From: Vitis vinifera
Taxonomy: Eukaryota > Streptophyta > Magnoliopsida > Vitales > Vitaceae
Direction of reading: 5' to 3'
NCBI RefSeq assembly: GCF_030704535.1
Contig: NC_081817.1
Coordinates: 697,001 to 761,000 of the forward strand
Length of the DNA stretch: 64,000 bases
Positions 1-13,000 of the stretch are shown here, piece after piece. How positions within the stretch are numbered: the first letter of the stretch is position 1; every line of letters starts with the position of its first letter. The translations under genes were made by a program, and so were the position numbers. The notes under the pieces are model-generated. The model searched no databases, was not told where the DNA came from, and was given only the letters and a program-made list of their open reading frames with translations.

Positions 1-600
1 TCCTTTTCTTACCCACGAAAAAACCATGTCATCCTAGCAAAGCCTCTCTAACCGAGTAGGGGAGCATCCTCTCAAGATTAAAATATAAAATAAAACTAAT
101 CATTTTTATTCAATTTCATTAAGTATCTTATACATGTCCAGAAAACACAGTCTGCATTACTTTCCAAGGTGCTTGCCATGTTTGGGCAAGTCTTATCATC
201 TCAAATAAAATAAAGATAGAGGGCACAAAAGAAACAGATCACTTCAGCATAGCTCTGTTAGTGCTGCCAGGCAGCACCAATCCTGCTTATAAAATACAGA
301 ACTCGCCTGAAAGCTACGATCAGGATAGCACCTGCCTCCAATTCTACAATTACAAGTTTCTTCATAGATCAATATGATCTCAATAAATCTTTTGATAGTT
401 CTGACCATTAGAAAATCATTGATTTCATCAATTCTTGGGACCTCTTACCCTTTAACTTGAAACCTTATCTTCCATCATAACCTCACCAATGCAGAGATAG
501 AGGGCTTGGAAAGACTCATGTACTCTCTCTCATGCGCACTTGATTCCGCTTGTCCCTCACAAGAGAGCTTGGTCATTCTCTTCTTCAAGCATATTTACAG
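1..600. other. no gene recognised (left edge)
   Basis: No coding exon was recognised on either strand. The stretch should lie inside, or flank, the large APC1 intron that follows the last visible APC1 exon at 4030. I looked on the minus strand for the next conserved APC1 segment, which begins around AQLW, and did not find it here. The sequence is moderately AT-rich and probably old transposon-derived intron material. Confidence 0.4.
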
Positions 601-644
601 CAAAATCCTTCATTTTAACCTAGTCCAATCCACCAGCTCTTGTT

Positions 645-1402
645 CATTTCTCTCCAGCAAAATTCATACAGGAATCTAAACCCTCATCTAAGGTCAAGGC
701 CTATGCATGGTTGGTGGCCAACGAGAACGTCAACACCACCAACTTGCCACAAGTGAGAAGACCTTACAAACCCCTTAATCCTCACTATTGCACTATGTGT
801 ATGAAAACTGGTGAATCGATTAATCATCACTTTTTACACTGTCCAACAACTTTGACTCTTTGGCATAAATTATTCAAGCTAGTCAAGCTTGATCGAGCTC
901 CACCCAAGAGCATAAGTGACATGATGACCGTTTCCTTTAGAGATTTGGGGGTATAGATAGAGGCAAAACCCTTTGGCAAATTACATGTCTCACTTGTTTG
1001 GGTCGCATGGCAGGAAAAAGAAATGTAAGGATTTCTTAGGATAAATGGGTAAGTACAAGGTCGATATGGGATATAATTTACTTCCATTCCTCTTTTTGAG
1101 CCTCAACAATTTTAGCTTTCAAGGGCATTCCTCTCAATGTTATTCAGCTTAACTGGAATGTGTAAATAAAGGGTTAACATAGCAAAACTTGTAGCAAAGT
1201 TTCTGCCACTTTTGCATATGTGTTGATCTCTAAGGAGAGCAGAACCACAATTTCTTTGTATAGTTTTGTGTGGTATATAGGAGAAATCTTATTCATCTGT
1301 TTTTGATCAAAGTTTGTTTATTTGGGTAGGATTTATCATCCCTCTCATGTACTTCTAAATCTTTATAAAAGAATATCTTGTTTTTTTATTAAAAATAAAA
1401 AA
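645..1402 (+). mobile_element. LINE (L1-type) 3' fragment
   Basis: The plus strand reads a zinc-knuckle 'zf-RVT' remnant typical of the C-terminus of plant L1 reverse transcriptase polyproteins. Visible pieces are KVKAYAWLVANENVNT, a CxxC pair (YCTMCMKTGES) and HHFLHCPTTLTLWHKLF. A stop follows at about 954 and then non-coding sequence to an A-rich end near 1402. The last 70 bp resemble the short LINE piece at 17679-17767, so both belong to one family. It is 5' truncated; I could not identify its target duplication. Confidence 0.75.
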
Positions 1403-2467
1403 CCCCTTCATATATCCAAGTACATCACTGCCTTCTAGAAAAAACCAACTTGATCGTTCCCACAACATCATGTCTAAGGGTTGAATTGAGTTGCAAAATC
1501 AAAAGTGTAATTGAATTTTGCTTTACCTCTACTGTAATTATTTTATTACAAAATGAGTTGATGAAATTCTGCAAGACCTCTCTTCATTCTCAAGAGATGA
1601 TGAAACTGTTCAATACTAGGATCACTATGATCAGTCTAATGGTGGCCATCAAAAATCTGGAATTTCCTATGCCACAACAGTTGATACGTTCCAGTAGAAG
1701 CATCATGAAAACCGGGTCCAGAGCAATTAAGAAAAAAAGCAATATGTGTTGAGTTTGTAAACTTGTAACTAGCTAATAAGTGGAAAGGTATGCTTGTATT
1801 CTCTCTTTTCCATTAGAAGGTGATGTCAGTGGACACAGTCAAGCAATTCTGGTTCTTTTTTCCTTTTTCCTTTTTTTTATTTTCTATTCTTTTTTCTTTT
1901 TTCTTTTTTCTTTTTCCTTTTCTTTTCTACCAAACAACTATGGGAACTCTATATGAACACTCTAAAATACATTTTTAGGGCACTTAATCCTAGATGATCC
2001 TCACTCGCCCAGCAACTTTACCATCTTGTCCAATATGTTGGGAATCTTTGCATCCATTATTCAAGTTTCAACTTACATAAACAGAGAACTTCATTTAATG
2101 TTTAAAAATGTTTCAGCCCAAGATCATGCAAACCCTAACTCGCAGTAGAGGCCCTGAAACTGTTTGGTTGCATTTAAGAGATCCTTTGCATTAAAGAATT
2201 GTGACCTACAATCTCTTTCACTAAAAGTGGCAACAAAGTCGCTTTTGCTAGAAAAGCTGCCAGAAGCTAGTATTGATTTAAAAAAATAATCTGTCGCACA
2301 AATGTTTATAACCTCATAAAATTTATCATATAAATGTTTATAACCTCATAAAATTTTATAAAATGACAAAACTATTCATTTATCCATAAAAAGTCCTAAA
2401 ATTTGGTATTCCAAAAATTTGGTAACCAAAGACTAACCAGTAAGCTCTTCTACATACAAATCTTCTC

Positions 2468-3905
2468 AATTTTTTTGATAAGTGAACGCAAATATATTAA
2501 ACAAGGCAAAAAGCCACAAGACATACAGGACGTATACACAGTAGCTAAACCAACAACCAACACGCACCACCCCTTAGGGAGCGGCGAGCCATTCCAAAAA
2601 TCCTATAAGCGAAGAGGACTCCTCTCCCATATACACCCTAGCCCAACTCCACAACTTACACACAAAAGAATTCTTTAGCTTCTGAATAGCTAGAGAGCCC
2701 CCCCTGAAAGCTAATCTATTTCTCTCCTTCCAAACCGTCCAAAAAATACACAGCGGAATGGAAGTCCAAATCCTTTTCCTCTTTCTCCCCACAAAAGGGC
2801 CCCTCCGACTGACTAGCATATCTTTGACTTTCTCTGGGAACACCCAATTAGCCCCAAACAAGGCCAAGACAATCTCCCAGAGAGCCCTTACAACTGTACA
2901 GTGTAAAAGTATATGATTTACATTTTCCTCTTCACAACCACATAAAAAACACCTGTTAGGAAACTGCCATCCCCATCTTTGAAGCTTGTCCAAAGTTAAA
3001 ACTTTCTCCCAAGACGCCTCCCAAGCAAAAAAAGCAACTTTGGTTGGGACCTTGTCCACCCAAATGCTCGTTTTCGGGAAGGTAATGACATTAGACCCTG
3101 ACAAGAGCTTGTAGGCATCTCTAATCCGAAAAAGGTCATGACTATCTCCTTTCCAAATCACTGCGTCCTCTTCAAGAGAAGTCCTCAAATCCCTCAACAA
3201 ATGCAGTAGCTCACCTAAAGCGTCCAGCTCCCAATCATTAAAGTTTCTAGAGAGTCTTATATTCCAACCTCCTTGGCCGAGGCTAGAATCCCACATTTCA
3301 TTTACTGAGGCGTTCCTTTGGACTGCCAATTCAAACAACTGAGGAAAAGTTTGGGCCAGCACCTCATTACCACACCAATGGTCAGTCCAGAAGCTCACCT
3401 TAGTCCCCTTTCCCACTTTGAACTCAATATTATCCCAACACCAAGACGACTCCTTCAATATATCCCTCCAAACCCCCACCCCAAACGTTCCGCGGGCCTC
3501 CTTTGTTCTCCAACCAAAACCCAACCGACCATACTTCACCCCAACCACCTGTCTCCAGAAAACATCTTCCTCAATGGCGAACCGCCAAATCCATTTCCCC
3601 AACAGAGCCTTATTCAAAAGATCAATTTTCCAAATACCTAGGCCCCCACTCTCCTTTTGGGTACACACCACCGCCCAATTGATTAGATGAATCTTTCTTT
3701 CCATCCTTCCCCCTCCCCAAAGAAAGTCCCTTTGAAGCTTTTCAAGCCTTTTAACAACTAGCTTAGGCATGCGGAAAAGAGACAATTGGTAAATCGGCAT
3801 GCTGGCCAAAGTGCTTTTGATGAGGGTAATCCTCCCACCCTTTGACAAATATTGTCTTTTCCACAATGCAAGCCTTCTTCTCATTCTTGCTTCAACCCCA
3901 ATTGA
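2468..3905 (-). mobile_element. LINE 3' part with a 436-aa open frame
   Basis: A continuous minus-strand frame of 436 residues (3884 down to 2574) encodes the C-terminal part of a plant L1 ORF2 protein. It starts in the segment after the reverse transcriptase core (RRRLALWKRQYLSKGGRITL), passes LEKLQRDFLWGGG and ends in the zf-RVT domain (CFLCGCEEENVNHILLHC). The 3' end is marked by a T run followed by GATAAGT on the plus strand (around 2470), which is a poly(A) tail in minus orientation. The catalytic polymerase motif and endonuclease are absent, so it is 5' truncated. The undamaged frame suggests a fairly recent insertion. It lies in the sense orientation downstream of the last visible APC1 exon. 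Confidence 0.9.
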
Positions 3906-4029
3906 GGTTTCAGAGGTATTATATTAGTCAAATTAAGTTAATTGAATAACTAAAACAAAAGCAAAAATGCATCAGAGAAAAGAACTGATAATAAAGAATG
4001 CAAAAAGGATAAAAAAAGAAAGTGTGTAC

Positions 4030-7000
4030 CTGTTGGACATCTTGATCAGAGGCACTGGGGTTAACTGATGTTTGAATTGACACGGGTCTTGCAGAGCACA
4101 AAAGGCGTCTAACCTAGTAAAAATCAAACTAGCTATCAAGTACAAGGATGAAAACGGAAAGCAATAATTACTTCTAAAACAACATAACCAAAAATGTGCA
4201 AGGAAAAGCATGTAAGATTGAACAGAACTAACCAATGAATATTGTCTATAGGAATTAAGTTCAGCTCTTGTCAGGAAGTGATGTGTTACAAACAAATTGA
4301 ACATGAAGATTATATTAGCAGCAATTAACTGTGATAGCCCACTCCAATAGATGCACAAAAGTGATAATTACTGATGACATAATTTCTTGAAGTTGTTGGT
4401 CAAATTAGATAGACTCGGATAAATGAATATTAACAAACAATTACAATCAAGGAGACAATGGATTGGGAAAAGGAGATCTATTAGCTCTGCATGTGAATAT
4501 TATAGGTGAAATTTGACCATCTGACGACCAATCCATAGAATTGAAAGTTGGAATAGGAATTGTCTCTCAGACCTGAAATATGGATAAACAACAGGATACA
4601 TGCAAACCAAACAATTCATAAAGCCAAAAAATAACCATTCTCAGAAGAATTTTTTACTGCTTAATTGTAAAATTTTCCACTTCCATAAAATATCTTTCCA
4701 TAGGCAGTCAAATCAGCTGATCCAACACCTAAATATTCATCTAAATTTTCTGATGCAGAAATCTTGCATTGAACTGGTTCATTAGTAGACTATTAAATTC
4801 TGGCCACAAACCACATATGTATAGATGCACCTAAGCCCAAGTACAAGAATTGAGTTCATTTTCTACTCTCTTTTTTTTTTTTTATCAGAAATGAACAATT
4901 GTATTAATTGAGAAAAAACATGAGAAGGATGAAAAGTGCTCCCCATGATGTACAAATCTAACCAAAAGAACTAAGTAAACCTCCACCAAACAACGAGGGC
5001 TATACAAAAAAGACAAAAGGCCTATACAAGTATAACAAAACCAGACCTGTAAACCCAACCCAAGGGTGTACATATTGACAGCTAGCTAAGTTGAACAACA
5101 CTCAAAGGATAGGGTTTTAAAATGTTTATACAGTAAGCTTAAAAAGAAACATAGAACTGAAGCAAATCCCACATCAAGTCCAGCGTCCTCAAAGTATTCT
5201 GGAAAATCCTAGCATTCCTTTCTCTCCACACATTCCACAACAAAGAGAGACACGCTATCCTCCAAGGAGTCTTGCCTCTAATAGAATTCCCAAAACACTT
5301 CAAGGAAATCACCATCATATTGCTAATATTGCCTGGCTAAACTCAATTCATCCCAACCTGTGAAAACATCCTATGCCACAATCCCAAAGTAATCGAACAA
5401 TGCAAGAAAAGATGATCAATCGTCTCATTACTCTCCCTACAGACGATGCACAAATCAAGGTTAAGGGTTTTGTAAGGTCTTCTCAACTATAACATATCAT
5501 TGGTATTTACTTTCTTATGTGCCACTAACCATGCAAAGGCACTGACGTTAGATGGGACTCTTGATTTCCACAAAATTAGTTGGTTAGAAAGGAACAAAAT
5601 TTGAGAAATAGGATAAGGCTGAAAAAAACGATTTTACTAAGAAAACTCTTGAAGATGATGGAACCCAAGCTTTCGCATCTAGAACAGAAGGAGATAAATG
5701 AACATTGGAAAGTAAGAACACTAGTCTTTCAAGATCCACAATCTCCGCATCAATTAGATTGCAACGAAAGGTGAAATCCAAAGACAAACAAAAATTATTA
5801 CCCACAAGATAGTTGAAATAGGAAGGTTTTTAGTTGTGATGACTCTAAAAAATCTTGGAAATTGTAAGCAAAAAAGTTGATCCCCCCACCACAGATCTCC
5901 TCAAAAACAAATTTTGATCCCATCATTCACCACAAAGCGAGTGTGTGTAGAAAAAACTTGGAGCATATGTGCAATGGCCTTCCAAGGGCAATAGTGTGAC
6001 CATCTGACTATATTGTTGGCGTCTCATCCATTAGGATATGTCCCATAGATACTCAAGTTAACCTGGTGTCAAAAGGCAGAACTTTCCTTAAGGTGCCTCT
6101 AGAGCCACTTCCCTAATAAAGCTTGGTTCCTCAGAGAAATTTTCACAAACCCTAATCGACCAAACTCCTTAAGCCTGCATACTAAATCCCACCTAACCAA
6201 ATGATCCATTTTACCATCCCCAGAACTCGACCATAGAAAATCTCTTTGCATTTTCTCTAACCTCAAAGCTATTGAAGTTGGAATCTTGAAAAAAGAAAGA
6301 TAGTAGTTCGAGATATGCGACAAACAAGATTGAATTAGGATGATTCTACAGCCTAAGGACAAGAAAGTTTTTTTTCATCCATCCAACCTCCTAGAGACTC
6401 TATCTAGCACAAGGCCCCAAAAAGAAATCGAATTTGGGTTCCCCCTAAAGGAACCAAATACATTAAAGACCATTCAGAAATTGCACAGTCAAGCAGAGAA
6501 GCCAACCTGGCGATTTAGTCTTAGCCAATGTTGATTCCAAAGAGAGTGCTCTCATTTAGATTAATCCTTAACCCTGACGAACGCCCGAACACCAAAAAAA
6601 TTAGTTTAAGAGACTGCAATTCATTTTCTACATTATGGATGACATATAATTCATAGTAACATATGAGCACCTCTAAAAAGGTAGATCAGAAAATATTATG
6701 CAAATTATATAACACAAACACCCAAAGAAGAGGATCCAAGAACCCAGGTCAGTAGAACAACAGACAATTCCATGCTGCCACACAAGGTATCATACTTAAT
6801 ATGAAGGAGCAAACCACCACCGACTGAATCCCATAAACAGATTTCTGCAGTAGCATCCAGTAAAGGAAACAAACAATAGAACTGTAGAAGCTTTTTTGTG
6901 TCTGACTTCAGAAACAAAAATCAATTAATATAGATTGGAAAATGCAAGAAGGATTAGTTGACCTTCAAAAAGATTACAGAAAACTGTCACTAGAACTTGC

Positions 7001-10000
7001 ATAGGCTTGGAAAATAAAGATAAAAACATGAATTGCTCAATATCACCCTGTCCCTAAGTTCTTCTTGTTGAAGTTATTTGTGAACTAATATAAGAACTCC
7101 TATCTAAACCATAAGAAAACACCACAGTCCCAGACATATCAAGAGCAAAAAACACAACCAAATTTTTTTTTTAAAAAAGGCATAACATGTTACTTTCATA
7201 GAAAATGCACATATTTCAAGAGAAGAAAGTGAAAACAGACATGCCATCTCCTCTTTGGGTATCAGTTACTTCCACTTTCTCGAGTAATCCATTTAGCATG
7301 ATTTTTTGTATTAAAGATCTGATTGTTCTAATAAGAAGTTTATGGAGGGTTTTATGACTGGAAACCCACTTCAATGGGATCCCTCATTTGGCTTTGATAG
7401 GCACCCACCATGAAACTTGGGACAAATATGGATTAGTGGAACCTTCAGGGATCACTGAGCAGAGTGATTAAGTTTCCCAAACCTGCTACAGTGGGGTTGG
7501 CCATAGAGACGGTGATCCTAGCCTTGTTGGAAGGGTTTGCTTCAGGCAAGATTTCTAGGTTGCAACAATCTCTTTGTGGAAGGAGACTCAGACACAATAC
7601 ATCATGAATGTCATATGAAAGAATCAAGGTGAAATTGGATGCTTGGTTGTGCAAAGTCAATGATATTCCACAGGATTGATTTGCTCTTACATTTGCATTC
7701 GTTGTTTGGCTGACAAAGGTGCCCCACAGTGTGTAGGATTTCTATTTCTCCCTTTTCTTTGTGTGCGTGTGGAGGGGGGGAGAGGGAGGAGCAGGAGGGA
7801 AGAGGAGATGTAGTTGCCATCCATATCCTAAATTAAAAACCGTAGCAATCAAGATGTAGTAGGCTAGCACTAAACTATCTATTCAAACAATTTAAGATAG
7901 TCCATTCCTGATACATCTGCTTTGTACCGTTTTACTATTATTTTTTTTTTTTTGATAAGTTACCGTTTTACTATTATTGACTCAGGTGAAGGACCCAAAC
8001 TGACCTCATTCAATCGGAGATCCCGACCATATCGCAACTGAGTGCTAGAATTGAAAATATGCTCCATGCCATCTGTCATGGATCCATCAACAGAATCTGT
8101 ATCCTCAAACTTGGTATTGTCCAATCCAATTGTATCAGAAGATGTGGAAGGAATAGTAACTGGATGCAAAAGTAGCATATAAGGAGTAGACATAGAAATT
8201 AAATTCACGTTGGTTTGGATCTCAAGTTCCTTGTATTTGTGTGAATGAGCCAAACATGACAAAGCCAAATCCTCTCGACCAAGAAGAACATATGCAGCTG
8301 CTGGCCAATCGGAGGGAGGAGATTCCCGGCACTTATCCAATGCCTATGAAGAGTGAAAAAAGTACTTCTTAGCAAAGTTGCAAAGTAAAATATGCATATA
8401 GAATGATTATCAAGAAATATAACATGGGTCTGAAGAGCCCCAATGACACCTCAATAGAAGCACAGAGGAGATGCAGATAAAAACAAGCGACTCTTCTTGT
8501 TATTTCAGTAAAATGTAAATGAAGATGATGGCAAAATCATTCATCATCCTGAATTTACCTTGTCAAAGATATTTTATTTGCTAGAAGGACACATTAGACA
8601 ACAATCAAATCCTTCTGATATGCACCATGCATTTGTGCATTATCACCATGAGCTAAACAATCGGTAAAAAAGAATTTCCCTGATAGGTAAATTTTTGCCC
8701 TCATTGGGACTTGAACCTAGAACCTCCCACAAATCCTCCCAACCCTTCACCACTTAAGCAGTTGAGCCAGGCCTCAAGGGCAAAAACTATGGGTAACTTA
8801 AGACCATAATAATTGTTCTATGATTACATTTTTCCAAGCAATTTAGAATTTGACAAGTTTTCACAAAATGATTTGGAGCTCATCATACATTTTGAAATTA
8901 TCCAAACATATCTTACATGTCGAAGAGGAAGGGATACACCAGCAGGCAGTAAGTCCAGCTGTTGAAGTCCAAATTTTTCCCCAACCATTGCCAAGACTGT
9001 CAACTCCTCAGAACTGGAAGATGATCCTGTAGCAAGATTACAATAAACACCAGATGAAAGTTTTCTCCCCGCTTGTTTCGCACCAGATAACAGACTATAG
9101 AAGGAAACTATCTTCCGGGCCCAGATAACTGAATGGCCATCTTTACGAATCAGAGGTGGAAGGTCATTTATATTAGCAGAATTACATCCATACTGCAAGC
9201 AGTGTTCAAGCCATCTGAATAGACTGGGAGGAGTTGTCTGGGAAAGACAGGCTTTACACATCCCAAGTTTCTTGGAAATACCAGGAAAATCACGAACATA
9301 ATGGTCCAAATAGCTTCCCTCTCCTAGAAAATTAGCAACATTACATAATAGAACCACCAGAAGTCCCAAGTCCCTGTAAACAAAATTTGAATTTTCAGAC
9401 AGTAACTCATCAATAACAAGTTCATGAAATACCACCACAAATTTTTGCCTCAATTTATCTAAGGATTGGAAAGTGCGACTCAAAATGCAAATAGTGAGCA
9501 GAAAGAACAAAAGCACCAAAAATTCATTTCATCTAATGCCCCAATGATAAATCAACAAGTGAAAAATCAGTATAGTACTTAGCAAAAGTCATGCAAATTT
9601 AGTGAGACATCCTAACTTGTACCACACTGAGCCAATCTAGTCTGTAACTTATCATATTATTGATTCTTCCAACTTAACCAAGTGGAGGCATGATTCCAGT
9701 CAATCACTGAGCACAAATTCTGCCCCAGTCGGTAGCATCAGGTTTTCAGAGCATAATGCATATCCTCCCCAGTTTCAGATACATAATCTTTATTAAAAAT
9801 TTTATGAGCACAACCTAGGTACATAGTAAGAATACAAGGAGCATTCAAACACTATCAAGAACGATAAAGAACAAATCACTCCTGAAAAACAGCTCAACCC
9901 AACCCCAACCCATCAATACAATCTTAGAGAGTAAGAGTTTCATCCGCAAAAGATACATCTAAAAAACAAGACCCTTAACCATTCAAACAGAGATTTTCAA

Positions 10001-13000
10001 AAAGACATCTTTAAGACAAGGAACCAATTGCTCTACACATTCAAAAATCCTTCAAATCTTCACTTTCCATAATCATCCAAAGATGCTCAAAGGGACTGCC
10101 TTCCAAACCTTCAACTTGCACTTCCTCTTGAAATCACCATTCCAACTCACCAAAGCTCCTTAACTAAGAAAGGACGGAACCATGAGACACCGGACATTGC
10201 AAAATTCAAAGCCGATAAACTGTGAGCCACTTCATAACAAAAAAGAAGAGGTGGCCGACACCATCTTTTTTAGGCATGGAACAATTAACCCAAATTCTCC
10301 CCCCTCTCATGAGCAGATCAATAGTTAGAATCTTCTTGCTAGCCTATTCCTATGCAAAGTACCCTACCTTTAAAGGTGCAAACAATCTCCATAACTTCCT
10401 TAACAGAATGGAGGAAGAAATGGCCAGATAAAGGTCCTTAAAAAAGACTTATCAGTGAAAGAATCACCCTTAGTATAGAAGTGATAAGCATCACCCTGGA
10501 AACGTTGTATACTAACCCATCCTCCCTTCCCTAACTGACCACATAATCCTGAATAAAATAAAAGGACATCTCAAGCTCCCAATAATTAAAACTTCAAGTG
10601 AGCCATGGAATCCAACAACCATGGCCCCCTTCCCCATGCCAATAATCTGCTATCATTGCTGCTCTATTGGTTGCAATATGGAACAAATTCAAAAAGTGAT
10701 CCTTCAAAGGAGACTCTCTGCACCAAATATATCAATAAAAGGATTGAGTTCACTTCATTCCTTTCTAATGGCTTTCCAAAGTTATAAATCAAAACTCCAC
10801 TTGCCTCTATTGATAACCAGGCCCCTCCTACTCCAAATTTGCTAACCATGGCCTTCCTCCACAACCTGTCCTCCTGACAAGCAAACCTCCGTAGCTACTC
10901 ACCTGATAGAGTTTTGTTAAGGATCAACAGGCTTCCAATACTTAGACCCCCTTCCTCTTAGTAGCAAAAAATAGATCAATTAAATAACTGAACTTTCCTT
11001 TCCACATCTCCAATCCCTATTGGAAGTTTCTCCAAAGCTTCTTGGCTACAAATAACACTGGCATCAGGAAAGGGGATACAAAGTACACAAACCGGACAAG
11101 GAACTTGCTCTAAGGGTCAGCATACCACCCTAATAGAGATACAGCCTCTCCCAAGAGGCAAGTTTTCTCTCAAACCACTCCTCAATTAAATACAAAACTA
11201 AGTCTTAACCAGTAACTCGTTCACATTTTCCACTGTCCTTATCAGAATCAGCTCGCTCTGCATCAAATAAAGGATAATGGCCCACAAATATAGCATCCAA
11301 TCACTGTTTGTATCACAAAACAACAAAGTCTCATCATCAAAAAGCAAGTTCCAAATCTTCAATCCCTACCCAGTTCCTTCCCCCCATCTTAAAGCCCCTT
11401 AAGAACAACCACCCCTCCTAACAGCCCATGAAATGAAAGTCACTCAAAAACCTCTACACCAGCAACAAGCAGTTGCGAGATTTCCAAATTCAAAAGAGTT
11501 TTGATCAGATTATCTTACACTTGATTCGTCTAGCAAGCAGAAGCATCTCCCAACATGCCACCTTATACAAGTACAATGTACAAGAATTTAAAAAAAAAAA
11601 ATTAAAAAGGCATTTATGAATCTATAATATCCAGTGAATCTCTAAGGCTATGACAAATGTAAATATCCATTCCTACATATACATACTAATTCAAACCTAC
11701 AAATTTGAATACCCATTCCAATCCACAAATCAAGGAGATATTTTTTTTGATATGAAACCATACTTGCATGGTATTAGATAAATTTAAGAATGAACAAAAG
11801 CAAAAAGGATCAGAAACCCTTCAAGAATGAAGCATGCACAAGAGAATAAAAGGAAGAAGAAAAACAGAAGTCCTCACAGTAGAAAGCCTTTGGCTTCCCA
11901 CTCCTAAGAAATCAAAAAATTCGCTAGTTGAGCTTCATACAACATGGTCCGAAGGAAGAAAGGTAGGTCAAATACAGATTGCCACAACCACCAAATTTGA
12001 GTTAAAAAATCCAAATTTATATAAAGGAATGCTTTCTTTCTCAGGACTAAATTCAAGCAAGCGAAACAACAAATTGATATAATGGTGCTAGAAAATTAAC
12101 AATCTGAAGTATTCTGAATGCTAGGTCCAGAGAAAAAACAGATCATATCTTCTCCATCACACATCACACAACGGTACTTCAAAAAATTTCAATCTCTTGC
12201 TGGCATACACACTATCCACTTGATTTTTTCAGGTGGTTGATAAGAAACCACAACCATTTATAAAGAGAGCAGGGAATCTTCCTTCACCAAACAAGAGATC
12301 AGTTCATTGTACCCCAAAGGAAAATAAGGTCCACTTTATCTTGCATATATTTTTAAACCCAGGATAAAGCATTTTCCATCATCAAGAAAATGCATGCCAT
12401 CTACTTTTTAAATTATCGTGCAAACACACGAGAACCTGTTTGTTGCTCATCCTGTCCATAGGGTTTCAGGTTAGGGATCATCCTGTAGAATGATGCAAAG
12501 AATCAGAATGTGGCTTCCTTTTCAATTGTCACACAACATACATAACTAAATGAAAAATCTTTCAGTTGTACTGTAGTGAAAGCAGAAAACTAAGAAACCA
12601 AAGAAATATAAATTATCAAGGGACAAGAATATGGTTACAGAGACAAAATCAGTCAAAGCCTCAGCAGAGAAAGAAGATATGTGCATATATTATAAGAATC
12701 CAAACTTCACCTTTTGCGAAGATTATCTAATTTCAAACTTTCATATACCGCATGGAGGGAATCCAAAGTCTCCTTCAAAGGCTCAGAATATAATAATTTT
12801 TCTAGGCCTCGTCCACCATCCGAATATGATTTAGAAGAATCTGATTCCTGCAACTCAAGTGACATTTTGGAAGAAATTCCAGTGATCAAATTAAGTTTAG
12901 AGTAGTTCTTGTGAAAGTTGCTGTTAATAAGAAACTCCCAGGATGTGTGTGGCACTGTATCCATGAGCTTTGGAGGAATCAATCCTGACTTTTTGCACAT

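Noticed and set aside
8695..8786. A functional tRNA gene on the minus strand
   Set aside because: A- and B-box-like motifs are present, but no acceptor stem or anticodon arm could be formed by eye.
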